From the NCBI RefSeq assembly GCF_014205225.1, contig NZ_JACHNB010000001.1, positions 2,895,501 through 2,959,500 of the forward strand: a stretch of DNA of 64,000 nucleotides. The letters are read 5' to 3'. The DNA comes from Actinoplanes octamycinicus (GTDB lineage Bacteria > Actinomycetota > Actinomycetes > Mycobacteriales > Micromonosporaceae). Below, piece by piece: positions 44,299-54,080 of the stretch (position 1 is its first letter; each line of letters begins with the position of its first letter). The position numbers and the translations under genes are program-made. Below the pieces are notes generated by a model. The model was given only the letters and a program-made list of their open reading frames with translations. It ran no database searches and was not told the DNA's origin.

Positions 44299-45168
44299 AT
44301 GTCTGTCGGCGGAGGGTGGCTCGCGTCCGGGCGGGGCCAGGGTGCGGTGCTCGCGGCGCTGCTGGTGGTGACGCTGGCCGGGGTGCTGATCGTGCGGCAC
44401 GACCCGGCGGACGACGACTTCCCGCGGCCGGTCGATCCCTGGGGTTCCGCCGGGATCACCGACCCGGTGATCACGGTGTGGGCCGAGCACGGCCGGACCC
44501 GTGTCGACGTCGACGTGAGCACCCGCCTCCCGCTCGGCGGCCCGGGTGACCGGAGCGGGTTCGGCCGCCGGGTCGCGAAAATCGCCTGGCGGGTCCACCG
44601 CGGACCGATGGATCTGCTGGTGGTGGGCGGCGCGAAGTGGGAGCGGGCGCAGCTGGAGCACGCCTTCGGCGCCCGGCCGGCCGGGCTGGACCAGGGGCAG
44701 GCGCCGCCCGGCCCGCCGGTCGCCGCCCGCGACGGCGCGTTCCACGACTTCCCGGCCCGGGACGTGGCCGCCGCCGAGGAATGGCAGCGGCGGCTGCTCA
44801 CCGAGATCGGCCGGGACCACCTCGGGGTGCCGGCCACGGTGGCCCGCGCCGAGGACCCGGCCGGCTGCTACGACGGGCTGTTCGGCGGCATCTTCGGCGA
44901 GAGCGCGACCGGTCAGTTCCAGGTGCGCGTCGAGTTGGACCTGACCCTGCCCGGCGACGACGGCCCCGAGGCCCGGCTGCCGCGGCTCGCCGACCACCTG
45001 GCCGGGCTGGGCCTGCGGGTCCGCACCGACTCGCTGGACACCGGCCTGCCGGACGTGTGGGCCCGGTTCGGCGAGGAGGGCCGGATGAGCGTGACGGTCA
45101 CCGACGCGGCCCCGGGCATGCCGCCGCACCTCCTGATCGGAACGAGCAGCGACTGCGTCGACCGGTGA
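44299..45168 (+). CDS. Membrane-anchored protein of unknown function
   Basis: 289 residues, one N-terminal transmembrane segment (GAVLAALLVVTLAGVLIV, ~18-35) and a large outside domain. No catalytic motif recognised; repeated PARLG/FGARPAG-like segments and a WERAQLEHAFG helix. The start is the ATG giving MSVGGGWLASGRGQG; an earlier ATG adds seven residues. It is monocistronic; the next gene is convergent. Confidence 0.7.
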   Translation: MSVGGGWLASGRGQGAVLAALLVVTLAGVLIVRHDPADDDFPRPVDPWGSAGITDPVITVWAEHGRTRVDVDVSTRLPLGGPGDRSGFGRRVAKIAWRVHRGPMDLLVVGGAKWERAQLEHAFGARPAGLDQGQAPPGPPVAARDGAFHDFPARDVAAAEEWQRRLLTEIGRDHLGVPATVARAEDPAGCYDGLFGGIFGESATGQFQVRVELDLTLPGDDGPEARLPRLADHLAGLGLRVRTDSLDTGLPDVWARFGEEGRMSVTVTDAAPGMPPHLLIGTSSDCVDR

Positions 45169-45238
45169 GCGGCGCGGGCTGCTCGGGCCGGTCGCGACGG
45201 TGCTCACCGCGTACCCCAACGGGGTTGTGATCGGGGTC

Positions 45239-46045
45239 TCAGGGCAGGTCGAACGGGAGCTTGATGCCCTGCAAGGCGTCCTTGCACGGACAGGCGCGCT
45301 CGGCCGGCAGCCTGGTGACCGCGTCCAGCAGCACGTCGCGGAGGCGGGCGGTGTTCTCCGCGAAGACTCCGAAGACCTCCTCCTGGGTGACGCCGTGGTC
45401 GCCCTCGACGCCCGCGTCCAGGTCGGTCACCAGGGCGATGGTGGTGTAGCAGAGGGCCAGCTCGCGGGCCAGGACCGCTTCCGGGTGACCGGTCATGTTC
45501 ACGATCGTGCCGCCGATCGAGGTGAACCAGCGGGACTCGGCGCGGGTGGAGAAGCGCGGGCCCTCGACGACGACCATGGTGCCGCCGTCGACCGCGTTCA
45601 CCCGGGCGGCGGAATTCAGCACCGCGGCGCGGCCGTCCGGACAGTACGGATCGGCGAACGACACGTGCACCGCGCCGGTGTCGTAGAACGTCTGCTCCCG
45701 GCCGCTGGTCCGGTCGATCAGCTGGTCCGGCACCACGAACGTGCCCGGCCCCAGCTCGGGCCGCAGGCCGCCGACCGCGCACGGCGCGATGATCTGCCGC
45801 ACCCCGAGGGAGCGCAGCGCCCACAGGTTCGCCCGATAGGGGATCTTGTGCGGCGGAAAGCGGTGATCACGCCCGTGCCGGGGCAGGAAGGCGACCCGGC
45901 GCCCGGAAACCGACGCCACCGTGATCTTGTCGGATGGCGGACCGTACGGCGTCGCCACCTCGTGTTCAATGGCGCCGTCCAGGAGTGCGTACAGCCCGGA
46001 TCCGCCGATGACGCCGATCTCTGCTGCCGGGGGTGACGGGTTCAT
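45239..46045 (-). CDS. mtnP: S-methyl-5'-thioadenosine phosphorylase
   Basis: 268 residues of the PNP/MTAP family: IGVIGGSGLYALL at the N-terminus, FLPRHGRDHRFPPHKIPYRAN phosphate/substrate region, VVVEGPRFSTRAESRW and NMTGHPEAVLARELALCY. Cleaves methylthioadenosine from polyamine and SAM metabolism to adenine and methylthioribose-1-phosphate. Divergent from the YqgE gene. Confidence 0.95.
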   Translation of the reverse strand: MNPSPPAAEIGVIGGSGLYALLDGAIEHEVATPYGPPSDKITVASVSGRRVAFLPRHGRDHRFPPHKIPYRANLWALRSLGVRQIIAPCAVGGLRPELGPGTFVVPDQLIDRTSGREQTFYDTGAVHVSFADPYCPDGRAAVLNSAARVNAVDGGTMVVVEGPRFSTRAESRWFTSIGGTIVNMTGHPEAVLARELALCYTTIALVTDLDAGVEGDHGVTQEEVFGVFAENTARLRDVLLDAVTRLPAERACPCKDALQGIKLPFDLP

Positions 46046-46161
46046 GTGCAGACCTTATCGGTGGCCGGAAAGTCGGGCTAATGTGCTGAGCATGGCGTTG
46101 ACGTCGAACGGACGGCAGGTGTCTCGTGTTCGGTGAGGGACAGCGGATCGGAGGCCGGTCG

Positions 46162-46719
46162 GTGGAGTCGATGACCGGTCAGCTGCTGGTTGCCACGCCG
46201 ACCCTCAAAGACCCCAACTTCGACCGGACCGTCGTGCTGCTCGTCGCCCACGAGCAGGGCGGCGCGCTGGGTGTGGTGCTGAACCGGGCCACCGAGGTCC
46301 CGGTCGCCGAGGTGCTGGGCAACTGGGGTGAGCTGGCCGGCGACCCGGCGGTGCTCTTCGAGGGCGGCCCGGTGCAGCCCGAGTCGGCCATCTGCCTGGC
46401 CCGCACCCGCCCCGAGGTGAAAAGGCGGGTGACCGGTTTTCATCCGGTCGCCGGCTCGCTCGGCACCCTCGACCTGTCCGCCGACCCGGAGCGCCTGCGC
46501 GACAACGTGGCCGGCATCCGCGTCTTCGCGGGCTACTCCGGCTGGTCGGCGGGCCAGCTGGAGGAGGAGATCGCGGCCGGCTCCTGGTTCGTCTTCGACG
46601 CCCTGCCCGGCGACCCGTTCGTCGAGCGCCCGGACGACCTGTGGGCCATGGTCCTGCGCCGCCAGGGCGACATCCTGGCCGCCGTCGCCCACTTCCCCCC
46701 GGACGTCTCGCTGAACTGA
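46162..46719 (+). CDS. YqgE/AlgH family protein (DUF179)
   Basis: 185 residues from GTG 46162, chosen because GGAGG lies 7 bases before it and the length equals that of the family; an earlier in-frame GTG (46126) has no ribosome binding site. Family pattern: MTGQLLVATPTLKDPNFDRTVVLL, EQGGALGVVLNRAT and a C-terminal PGDPFVERPDDLW. Function is not firmly known. It precedes the tRNA gene. Confidence 0.93.
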   Translation: MESMTGQLLVATPTLKDPNFDRTVVLLVAHEQGGALGVVLNRATEVPVAEVLGNWGELAGDPAVLFEGGPVQPESAICLARTRPEVKRRVTGFHPVAGSLGTLDLSADPERLRDNVAGIRVFAGYSGWSAGQLEEEIAAGSWFVFDALPGDPFVERPDDLWAMVLRRQGDILAAVAHFPPDVSLN

Positions 46720-46808
46720 GGGGGTGCTGCGAGGGCCCCCGGAGGGGTGTGTAGTATTTCCAGCGTGCCCGGGGGAAACGCCGGGGACACCGGAAAGATG
46801 CAGTGCAA

Positions 46809-46881
46809 GGGGCTGTGGCGCAGCTGGTAGCGCACCACACTGGCAGTGTGGGGGTCAGGGGTTCGAGTCCCCTCAGCTCCA
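46809..46881 (+). tRNA. tRNA-Ala (anticodon GGC)
   Basis: 73-nt cloverleaf: acceptor GGGGCTG/CAGCTCC (one G-U), D-arm GCGCAGCTGGTAGCGC, anticodon stem CACAC/GTGTG with loop TGGCAGT giving anticodon GGC, T-arm with GGTTCGAGTCC, discriminator A. No CCA is encoded; CCC follows instead. Confidence 0.97.
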
Positions 46882-46890
46882 CCCTTGATA

Positions 46891-46920
46891 AACGCCCGGA
46901 CTTCGGTCCGGGCGTTCTTG
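46891..46920 (+). terminator. Intrinsic terminator of the tRNA gene
   Basis: Perfect stem AACGCCCGGAC/GTCCGGGCGTT around a stable TTCG tetraloop, then CTTG and TTTG. The same stem with TCCG as loop ends the xylanase gene at 48582. Confidence 0.93.
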
Positions 46921-48517
<1,597 letters not shown>

Positions 48518-48581
48518 CCGGCTTCTGGATCGAGTTCTCACCAGCAGCCGGCCTGAGTGGCCACCGGCCACCATGCCGCGG

Positions 48582-48609
48582 GAACGCCCGGACTCCGGTC
48601 CGGGCGTTC
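48582..48609 (+). terminator. Terminator of the xylanase gene
   Basis: Stem GAACGCCCGGAC/GTCCGGGCGTTC with loop TCCG, followed by CTGTTC. Nearly identical to the tRNA terminator at 46891. Confidence 0.88.
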
Positions 48610-48722
48610 CTGTTCGTCCGGGATCGCCTGGGCCGCTCGCCGGCTCACCCGGCGGGTGAGCGGTCGGCGACGAACCAGGCCCCTCGGGTCGGCGACGCGG
48701 GGGAAGGCGGTCCGGACCGCCG

Positions 48723-49109
48723 TCAGGCGGCCGGGTGGCGGCGGCTGATCAGCTCCTGCAGCTCGGTGACCAGCTGCCGCGGGGAGAGCGGCTTGGACAG
48801 GTAGCCGTCCGCGCCGGAGATCAGGCCGGCGTCCACGTCGTAGGCGTGGTTGTTGCCGGAGACCATCAGGATCGCCATGTCCTTGATCGCCGGGTTGCTG
48901 CGGGCCAGCTGGCACAGCTCCATGCCGTTCATGGCCGGCATCCGGACGTCGGTGATCATGCCGATCGGCTTGGCGACGGTGAGGATCCGGGCGGCGGTGT
49001 GCCCGTCCTTGGCGCCGAGCGCCCGGAAACCGGCCGCCTCCAGGCTGACGGTGAGCATGTCGCGCACGTCGGCGTCATCGTCGGCGATCAGGATCAGGTT
49101 CTCGTTCAT
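48723..49109 (-). CDS. CheY-like single-domain response regulator
   Basis: 128-residue receiver without an output domain. Acidic pocket DDD at the N-terminus (ILIADDDADVRD), phosphoacceptor aspartate in GMITDVRMPAMNG (~54), the conserved threonine/serine in LMVSGN and lysine in LSKPLSP (~105). Such stand-alone receivers act in motility or as phosphotransfer intermediates. Convergent with nothing; upstream gap to the oxidoreductase is 140 bp. Confidence 0.93.
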   Translation of the reverse strand: MNENLILIADDDADVRDMLTVSLEAAGFRALGAKDGHTAARILTVAKPIGMITDVRMPAMNGMELCQLARSNPAIKDMAILMVSGNNHAYDVDAGLISGADGYLSKPLSPRQLVTELQELISRRHPAA

Positions 49110-49249
49110 GGCACTCCTCCTCCGCGTGGACCTTCCTGATCGGCAGCCCGGCGCGCGACGGCAGAACTCTCCGGTTGCGGTCCCGGAGCGGCCTCTGCCC
49201 TGCGCAGAAGAATGCGGCAGTCATCGCCGTCACTGGGCAGAATCCGGCA

Positions 49250-50092
49250 ATGGTCACCTTTTCCCTGCAGGCGAAGCCCGACGACGCGGCCGGCTGGCTC
49301 GACCTGGCCCGCCGTGCCGAGGCCGCCGGATTCCACACCCTCTACACCCCCGACCACCCGGGCAGCTGCACCTCGCCGTTCGTGGCCCTGGCCGCGGCCG
49401 CCGCGGTGACCAGCACCCTGCGCCTCGGGTCGTACGTGGTGAACGCCGGCGTCCGCGAGCCGATCCTGATCGCCGCCGACGTGGCCACCCTGGACGTGGT
49501 CTCCGGGGGCCGGGCGGTCTTCGGGGTCGGGGCCGGGCACACCCCGGCCGAGTGGGCCGCCGTCGGGCGGGAACGCCCGGGCGTCAAGGAGCGGGTGGAC
49601 CACTGCATCGCGGTGGCCGAGGCGACCATGCGGCTGCTGGCCGGCGACGGCATGACGTCGCCGCGCCCGGTGCAGGAGCGGGTGCCGCTGCTCTTCGGCG
49701 GCGGCAACACCCGGCTGCTGCGCTGGGCCGCCGGACAGGCCGACCTGATCGGGCTCTCCGGGCTGGGCCGCACCCTCGCCGACGGGCACGAGCACACCGC
49801 GCGGTTCCACCCGGAGCAGGTGGACCGGCAGGTGGAGCTGGCCGGCGGGACACCGGTCGAGGTGCTGGCCCATTACGTCGAGGTGACCGCGGACGCCGGG
49901 GCGACGTACGCGAAATGGGCCGTGGACGCCGAGATCTCCGAGGCGGAGATGGCGGTGACGCCGTATGCGCTGGCCGGCACCGAGAGTGAGATCCGGGCGA
50001 AGCTTGCGGAGAGCGAACGCCGGTGGGGGATCACCCGGTACGCGGTGCGCCGCCCGGCCTTCGACATCGCGGCCACGCTGATGGCGGCATGA
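49250..50092 (+). CDS. Luciferase-like (LLM class) flavin-dependent oxidoreductase
   Basis: 280 residues with TIM-barrel strand pattern: AGWLDLARRAEAAGFHTLYTPDH, VTSTLRLGSYVVNAGVREPI, LDVVSGGRAVFGVGAGHTPAEW and VPLLFGGGNTRLLRWAA. Probably F420- or FMN-dependent; the family includes many oxidoreductases of unknown substrate in actinomycetes. ATG at 49250 has a weak ribosome binding site. Confidence 0.9.
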   Translation: MVTFSLQAKPDDAAGWLDLARRAEAAGFHTLYTPDHPGSCTSPFVALAAAAAVTSTLRLGSYVVNAGVREPILIAADVATLDVVSGGRAVFGVGAGHTPAEWAAVGRERPGVKERVDHCIAVAEATMRLLAGDGMTSPRPVQERVPLLFGGGNTRLLRWAAGQADLIGLSGLGRTLADGHEHTARFHPEQVDRQVELAGGTPVEVLAHYVEVTADAGATYAKWAVDAEISEAEMAVTPYALAGTESEIRAKLAESERRWGITRYAVRRPAFDIAATLMAA

Positions 50093-50094
50093 GT

Positions 50095-50127
50095 CCGGCC
50101 GGGCCGCCGGACGGGCGGCCCGGCCGG
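50095..50127. terminator. Bidirectional terminator between the oxidoreductase and pil genes
   Basis: Perfect 14-bp arms CCGGCCGGGCCGCC / GGCGGCCCGGCCGG with a 5-nt loop in a 42-bp gap between convergent genes. Confidence 0.85.
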
Positions 50128-50134
50128 TGCCGGT

Positions 50135-50713
50135 TCACTGGGTGGTGGTGACCACCGTGCTGGTCGTGGTGGTCTTGCGGAAGGCGACCAGGGTGAGCGA
50201 CAGCTCCGCGGTGCCGTCGTCGGCGTAGTTCAGGCCGGCCGACTGGATCAGCACCGCCCGCGGCTGGGTGTTCTGCAGCTGCTGCACGAACGTGCTGATC
50301 CGCTCGACCTTGCCGGTGGCGCTGAGCGTGATCGGCAGCTCCTCGACCGTGCCGACGGTGTCCGACTTGGAGCGGCCGGAGGCGGTGTACGCGCTGACGT
50401 CCACCTCCAGGTTCGAGCCGAGGCTCTGCAACTGGCGCAGGAAGGCCGGGATGCCGTCCTCGGTGGGCAGCGCCGCCTCGAACCGCGCCTTGTCGGCCTG
50501 GTACTCGGCCAGGTTCTCGTTGTCCACCTTCAGGTCGGCCAGCCGCTTGCGCAGCTGGGCGAGCTGGGCGGTGGTGTCCTCGACCTGGCCGCGCATGTCG
50601 GAGGCCTCGGCGTACTTGGGCTTGATCATGAGGAACCAGCCGGCCACGATCAGCACGACGATCAGGGCCAGACCGCCGAAGAGCCAGATGCGGTCGGAGC
50701 GGAGCCCGCTCAT
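50135..50713 (-). CDS. pilO: PilO-like type IV pilus inner membrane protein
   Basis: 192 residues: one N-terminal membrane helix (FGGLALIVVLIVAGWFLMI), then a coiled-coil (residues ~35-75) and a ferredoxin-like domain. It forms a heterodimer with PilN that connects the pilus motor to the pilin machinery. Last gene of the minus-strand operon, overlapping pilN by one base; the C-terminus is Thr/Val-rich and ends VVTTTQ. Confidence 0.85.
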   Translation of the reverse strand: MSGLRSDRIWLFGGLALIVVLIVAGWFLMIKPKYAEASDMRGQVEDTTAQLAQLRKRLADLKVDNENLAEYQADKARFEAALPTEDGIPAFLRQLQSLGSNLEVDVSAYTASGRSKSDTVGTVEELPITLSATGKVERISTFVQQLQNTQPRAVLIQSAGLNYADDGTAELSLTLVAFRKTTTTSTVVTTTQ

Positions 50714-51435
50714 CAGTTACCTCCGGACGTGCAGTCGGTCTCGCCCCACTGGCCGCAGAACGCCTTGTCGGTGATCGAGAGGTTCAGGCTGAAGGTGACA
50801 CCCTTGTCGGTGCTGGTGCCCTTCTCGTCGTCGGAGCCGGAGACGCTCGAGACGAACGGGTCGGCGAGACCCTTCTTCTCCAGCTTGAGCAGGCCCTCGA
50901 TGTACTTGGCGACCGCCTTCTTGTCCTTCGCGGTGCCGCTGACCGAGAGCTGACCGACGGCGCCGTCGCTGGTCGCCGCGCCGGTCTGCCCACTGGCCCC
51001 GGCCAGCATGCCGCTGATCTCGGTGACCTCCGCGCCGGCGTCCTCGCCGGTGGTCCGCACCAGGTCGAGCACGCCCTGCCAGGACAGGTCGCTGGCCATC
51101 AGCTTGGCCAGCTCGCCGGAGAACACCGTGTTGGCGTTCTTGGTCTGGTTCAGCTCGGTGTACTTGGTCTGCTGCTTCTGCACCGTGGCGACCTGCCGGG
51201 TGACGTCCTCGAAGTCCGCCTCGGCGGTCTTCTTCAACGAGGCCGCCTGCCAGTACCAGCCGCTGAGCGCGCCGACCACCAGCAGCGCGGTGATGATCAC
51301 GGCGGTCCGGGTGCGCCGGGCCCGCCGGCCGTCGGTGATCTCCTGCGGCAGCAGGTTGGCGCGGATGCCGAGCACCCGGGTGGCCTGCTGCGGGGAGACC
51401 GACGGGTCCAGCGGCATCAGGGCGGTGGTGCTCAT
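50713..51435 (-). CDS. pilN: PilN-like type IV pilus inner membrane protein
   Basis: 240 residues: short cytoplasmic N-terminus with the NLLP motif (RANLLPQEI) that in other systems inserts into PilM, one membrane helix (IITALLVVGALSGWYW), a coiled-coil and an extracytoplasmic domain with two C-terminal cysteines (FCGQWGETDC). Partner of PilO and PilM. Confidence 0.88.
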   Translation of the reverse strand: MSTTALMPLDPSVSPQQATRVLGIRANLLPQEITDGRRARRTRTAVIITALLVVGALSGWYWQAASLKKTAEADFEDVTRQVATVQKQQTKYTELNQTKNANTVFSGELAKLMASDLSWQGVLDLVRTTGEDAGAEVTEISGMLAGASGQTGAATSDGAVGQLSVSGTAKDKKAVAKYIEGLLKLEKKGLADPFVSSVSGSDDEKGTSTDKGVTFSLNLSITDKAFCGQWGETDCTSGGN

Positions 51436-51508
51436 CGCGCCACCTCCGCTGCGCTCCGGCGGCGCGATGAGCTCGAAACTGTACTCATCGATTCGCTCGC
51501 AAGCTCGC

Positions 51509-52534
51509 TCATCGGCCCGCTCCCAGGGTGAGGCCGATCGACACGGCAGCCGACGGCACGAAACTGTCGAACCCGCGCTCCCGGGCCCGGCGGGTGTCGC
51601 GCAGGCGGGAAGTGCTGTCCGCGTACATCACCGCGATGCCGAGCTGCTCCTGCAGGTGCTCGGCGAGGCCGGGCATCAGCGCGCCGCCGCCGGACAGCGA
51701 CAGGCGGGTGACCTGCTTCTGCCGTTCGCCGGAGGCCAGGTAGGTGAACGAGCTGCGCAGTTCGCTGGCGAGCGGGCGGACCGCGTCGGTGAGCGCGGCC
51801 ACGCTGTCCGGGGTGCCGTCGCCGTGCAGGCCGTACCGGCACTTGAGCTCCTCGGCCTGGGCGGCCGGGATGCCGAGCCGGGTGGCGATGCTGTCGGTGA
51901 TCTCCGAGCCGCCGCGCGGCAGGGTCCGGACGAACAGCGGCTCACCGTCGGCGTGCACCACCACGCTGGTGATGTCGGCGCCGATGTCGACGATCGCCTC
52001 GACCTGGGCGTCCAGCCGGGAGGCGGCGCGCAGCAGGGCGAACGAGGCCAGGTCGACGCCGGTCACGTGCAGGCCGGCCTTCTCCACCGCCTGCACCAGG
52101 TCGACCACCGCGTCCCTGGGCATGGCGATCAGCAGGCCGCGGACGGTCGGGTTGTTGCCCGGCTGCTCCAGCGGGTAGAAGTCGAGCAGCGCCCGCTCGA
52201 CGGCCAGCGGCAGCTGGTCCTTGACCTGGAAGGGCAGCGCCTGACGCATCTGCGCGGCCGGCAGGTTGGCGATCGACATCTCGCGGACCACCAGCTGCGG
52301 GTTGGTCACCCCGAGGTGCACCCGCTTGGTGCCGAACCGGGACGCCGCCCAGAGCTGCTTGAGCGAGCTGGTCACGGTCAGCGGGTCCTGCACCACGCCG
52401 CCGTGCACGGTGCCCGGGGCGAGCGGGATCTGCCCGAAGTTGGTCAGCGTGTAGTCATCCTTGGTGCGGCGGACCTCCACGGCCCGGATCGAGGACGAGC
52501 CGATGTCCAGCCCGATCGGTGTTGCGCCAGCCAT
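51509..52534 (-). CDS. pilM: PilM-like actin-fold pilus assembly protein
   Basis: 341 residues, cytoplasmic ATP-binding actin-like protein: GLDIGSSSIRAVEV phosphate-1, EAIVDIGADITSVVV phosphate-2 and LSLSGGGALMPGLAEHL adenosine motif. Binds the PilN N-terminus. A 73-bp gap separates it from pilN, unusually large for this operon. Confidence 0.93.
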   Translation of the reverse strand: MAGATPIGLDIGSSSIRAVEVRRTKDDYTLTNFGQIPLAPGTVHGGVVQDPLTVTSSLKQLWAASRFGTKRVHLGVTNPQLVVREMSIANLPAAQMRQALPFQVKDQLPLAVERALLDFYPLEQPGNNPTVRGLLIAMPRDAVVDLVQAVEKAGLHVTGVDLASFALLRAASRLDAQVEAIVDIGADITSVVVHADGEPLFVRTLPRGGSEITDSIATRLGIPAAQAEELKCRYGLHGDGTPDSVAALTDAVRPLASELRSSFTYLASGERQKQVTRLSLSGGGALMPGLAEHLQEQLGIAVMYADSTSRLRDTRRARERGFDSFVPSAAVSIGLTLGAGR

Positions 52535-52576
52535 CGGTCTTTCCTTTCTGTCCGGGGACGTCTCTACGGCTATCGG

Positions 52577-53362
52577 TCAGTACGGGGCGGAGGTGAGCAG
52601 GTTGGCGTACCAGTCGCCGATCGGCGCCGCGGCGAACACCGCGAGGAACGCGCCGGCCAGCATGTACGGCCCGAACGGGACCCGGCTCTTGCGTCCGGCG
52701 GCCCGGGTCAGCAGCAGCGCGGCGCCGGCCAGGCCGCCGAGCAGGAAACCGCCGAACGCGCCGATCGCCACCGCGCTCCAGCCCAGCCAGCCGAGGTAGA
52801 AGCCGAGCAGTGGGGCGAGCTTGACGTCGCCGCCGCCCATTCCCCAGAGCGCCAGCAGGCGGTAGAGCAGGTAGAGCAGGGCCGCGGCGAGCGCGCCGCG
52901 GAGCAGGGCGGCCGGGTCGCCGGCCAGCAGGGCGGCCGGGACCAGCAGGGCGGCGGCCACCGCGTACGAGGGAAGGACGATCTTGTCGGGGAGCCGCATC
53001 ACGTCCAGGTCGATCAGCGCCAGGGCGATCGCGACGGCGGCCAGGTAGAGGTATCCGGGCAGCGCCCAGGACCAGCCGAACCGGGCGGCCACCGCGACGA
53101 ACAGGGCGGCGGTGCCGGCCTCGACGAGCGGGTAGCGGGCGCTGATCGGGGTGGCGCAGTCGGCGCACCGGCCGCGCAACATCAGCCAGCCGAGGACCGG
53201 GACGTTGTGCCGGCTGCGGACCGCGTGCCCGCAGTTCGGGCAGTGCGAGCCGGGGTGGACCAGCGACTCGTCGCGGGGCACCCGGTGGATCACCACGTTC
53301 AGGAACGAGCCGATGGCGAGCCCGAGCACGCCGACGACGACCAGCAGCGGGAGAAGTGGCAT
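52577..53362 (-). CDS. pilD: Prepilin peptidase
   Basis: 261 residues, about eight membrane segments. Two CxxC pairs in the first loop (CPNCGH, CADCAT) form the N-terminal zinc region; the catalytic aspartates lie in LIDLDVMRLPDK and GGGDVKLAPLLG. Cleaves the leader of PilA and may methylate the new N-terminus. Confidence 0.95.
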   Translation of the reverse strand: MPLLPLLVVVGVLGLAIGSFLNVVIHRVPRDESLVHPGSHCPNCGHAVRSRHNVPVLGWLMLRGRCADCATPISARYPLVEAGTAALFVAVAARFGWSWALPGYLYLAAVAIALALIDLDVMRLPDKIVLPSYAVAAALLVPAALLAGDPAALLRGALAAALLYLLYRLLALWGMGGGDVKLAPLLGFYLGWLGWSAVAIGAFGGFLLGGLAGAALLLTRAAGRKSRVPFGPYMLAGAFLAVFAAAPIGDWYANLLTSAPY

Positions 53363-53388
53363 GTCGGGCTCCTTTCCTCACGTGGAGC

Positions 53389-53416
53389 GGGTGGCGCCAC
53401 CGAGGTGGCGCCACCC
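53389..53416 (-). terminator. Hairpin between pilA and the peptidase gene
   Basis: 13-bp perfect arms GGGTGGCGCCACC / GGTGGCGCCACCC with a 2-nt centre just after pilA (minus strand). Probably stabilises or terminates the abundant pilin mRNA and lowers expression of the genes behind it. Confidence 0.7.
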
Positions 53417-53446
53417 GTCATGGTGTTGCGGTGACCGTTATCCGGT

Positions 53447-53965
53447 TCAGCAGCCGGTCGAGGTGGGGTTGACGCCGCTGGTCGCGGTCTGCACCGAGCC
53501 GCCGTCCTTGCTGCGGTAGACGTAGATCTTGCCGCTGCCGCCGGTGTTCTTGGCGCAGATGGTGTAGTCGCTGGCCGAGTTCAGGACGTAGGTCAGCTGG
53601 GTCTTGTCGGAGACGGTGATCGAGCCGACCTTGTTGTTGCCGCTGTCCTTCAGGTCGATCGACGAGACGGTGGTGGCCGCCGAGCCGGTGCCGCTGATGC
53701 TGCTGAGCGCGCCGGACGGGTAGGTGTTGCCGTTGCTCGTGTAGAACTGCTCGATCGCGCTGATCGCGCCACGGACGTCGGACTGCGCCGACTTGTCGGC
53801 CGCGCCCTGACGGTAGTTCAGGTAGACCGGCACGGCGATCGCGACCAGGACGCCGATGATGACCACCACGACCAGGAGCTCGATCAGGGTGAAGCCCTTG
53901 TCGTCGTCCTTCTTGGCGAGGATGTCGTCGCGCTTGACGGTCAGGCGGTCGATGACGTTCTGCAT
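53447..53965 (-). CDS. pilA: Type IV pilin (major pilin)
   Basis: 172 residues; start at the ATG with GGAGG seven bases upstream. The 24-residue charged leader ends in KG, with cleavage before FTLIE (F at +1, glutamate at +5), followed by the hydrophobic helix LLVVVVIIGVLVAIAV. Two C-terminal cysteines (TICAKN and the final TGC) can form the D-region disulfide. The pilin is Ser/Thr/Gly-rich outside the helix. Confidence 0.95.
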   Translation of the reverse strand: MQNVIDRLTVKRDDILAKKDDDKGFTLIELLVVVVIIGVLVAIAVPVYLNYRQGAADKSAQSDVRGAISAIEQFYTSNGNTYPSGALSSISGTGSAATTVSSIDLKDSGNNKVGSITVSDKTQLTYVLNSASDYTICAKNTGGSGKIYVYRSKDGGSVQTATSGVNPTSTGC

Positions 53966-54080
53966 GGGGATTGCCTCCATAGGCATACAGGGGTGGAGCG
54001 GGGAAGGGAGAGCCGGCAGTCGGGAGCGGCCGGGTGGTGCGGTGCGTGCCGCGTCGCACGCCAGGGAGGAGCAGATTCGG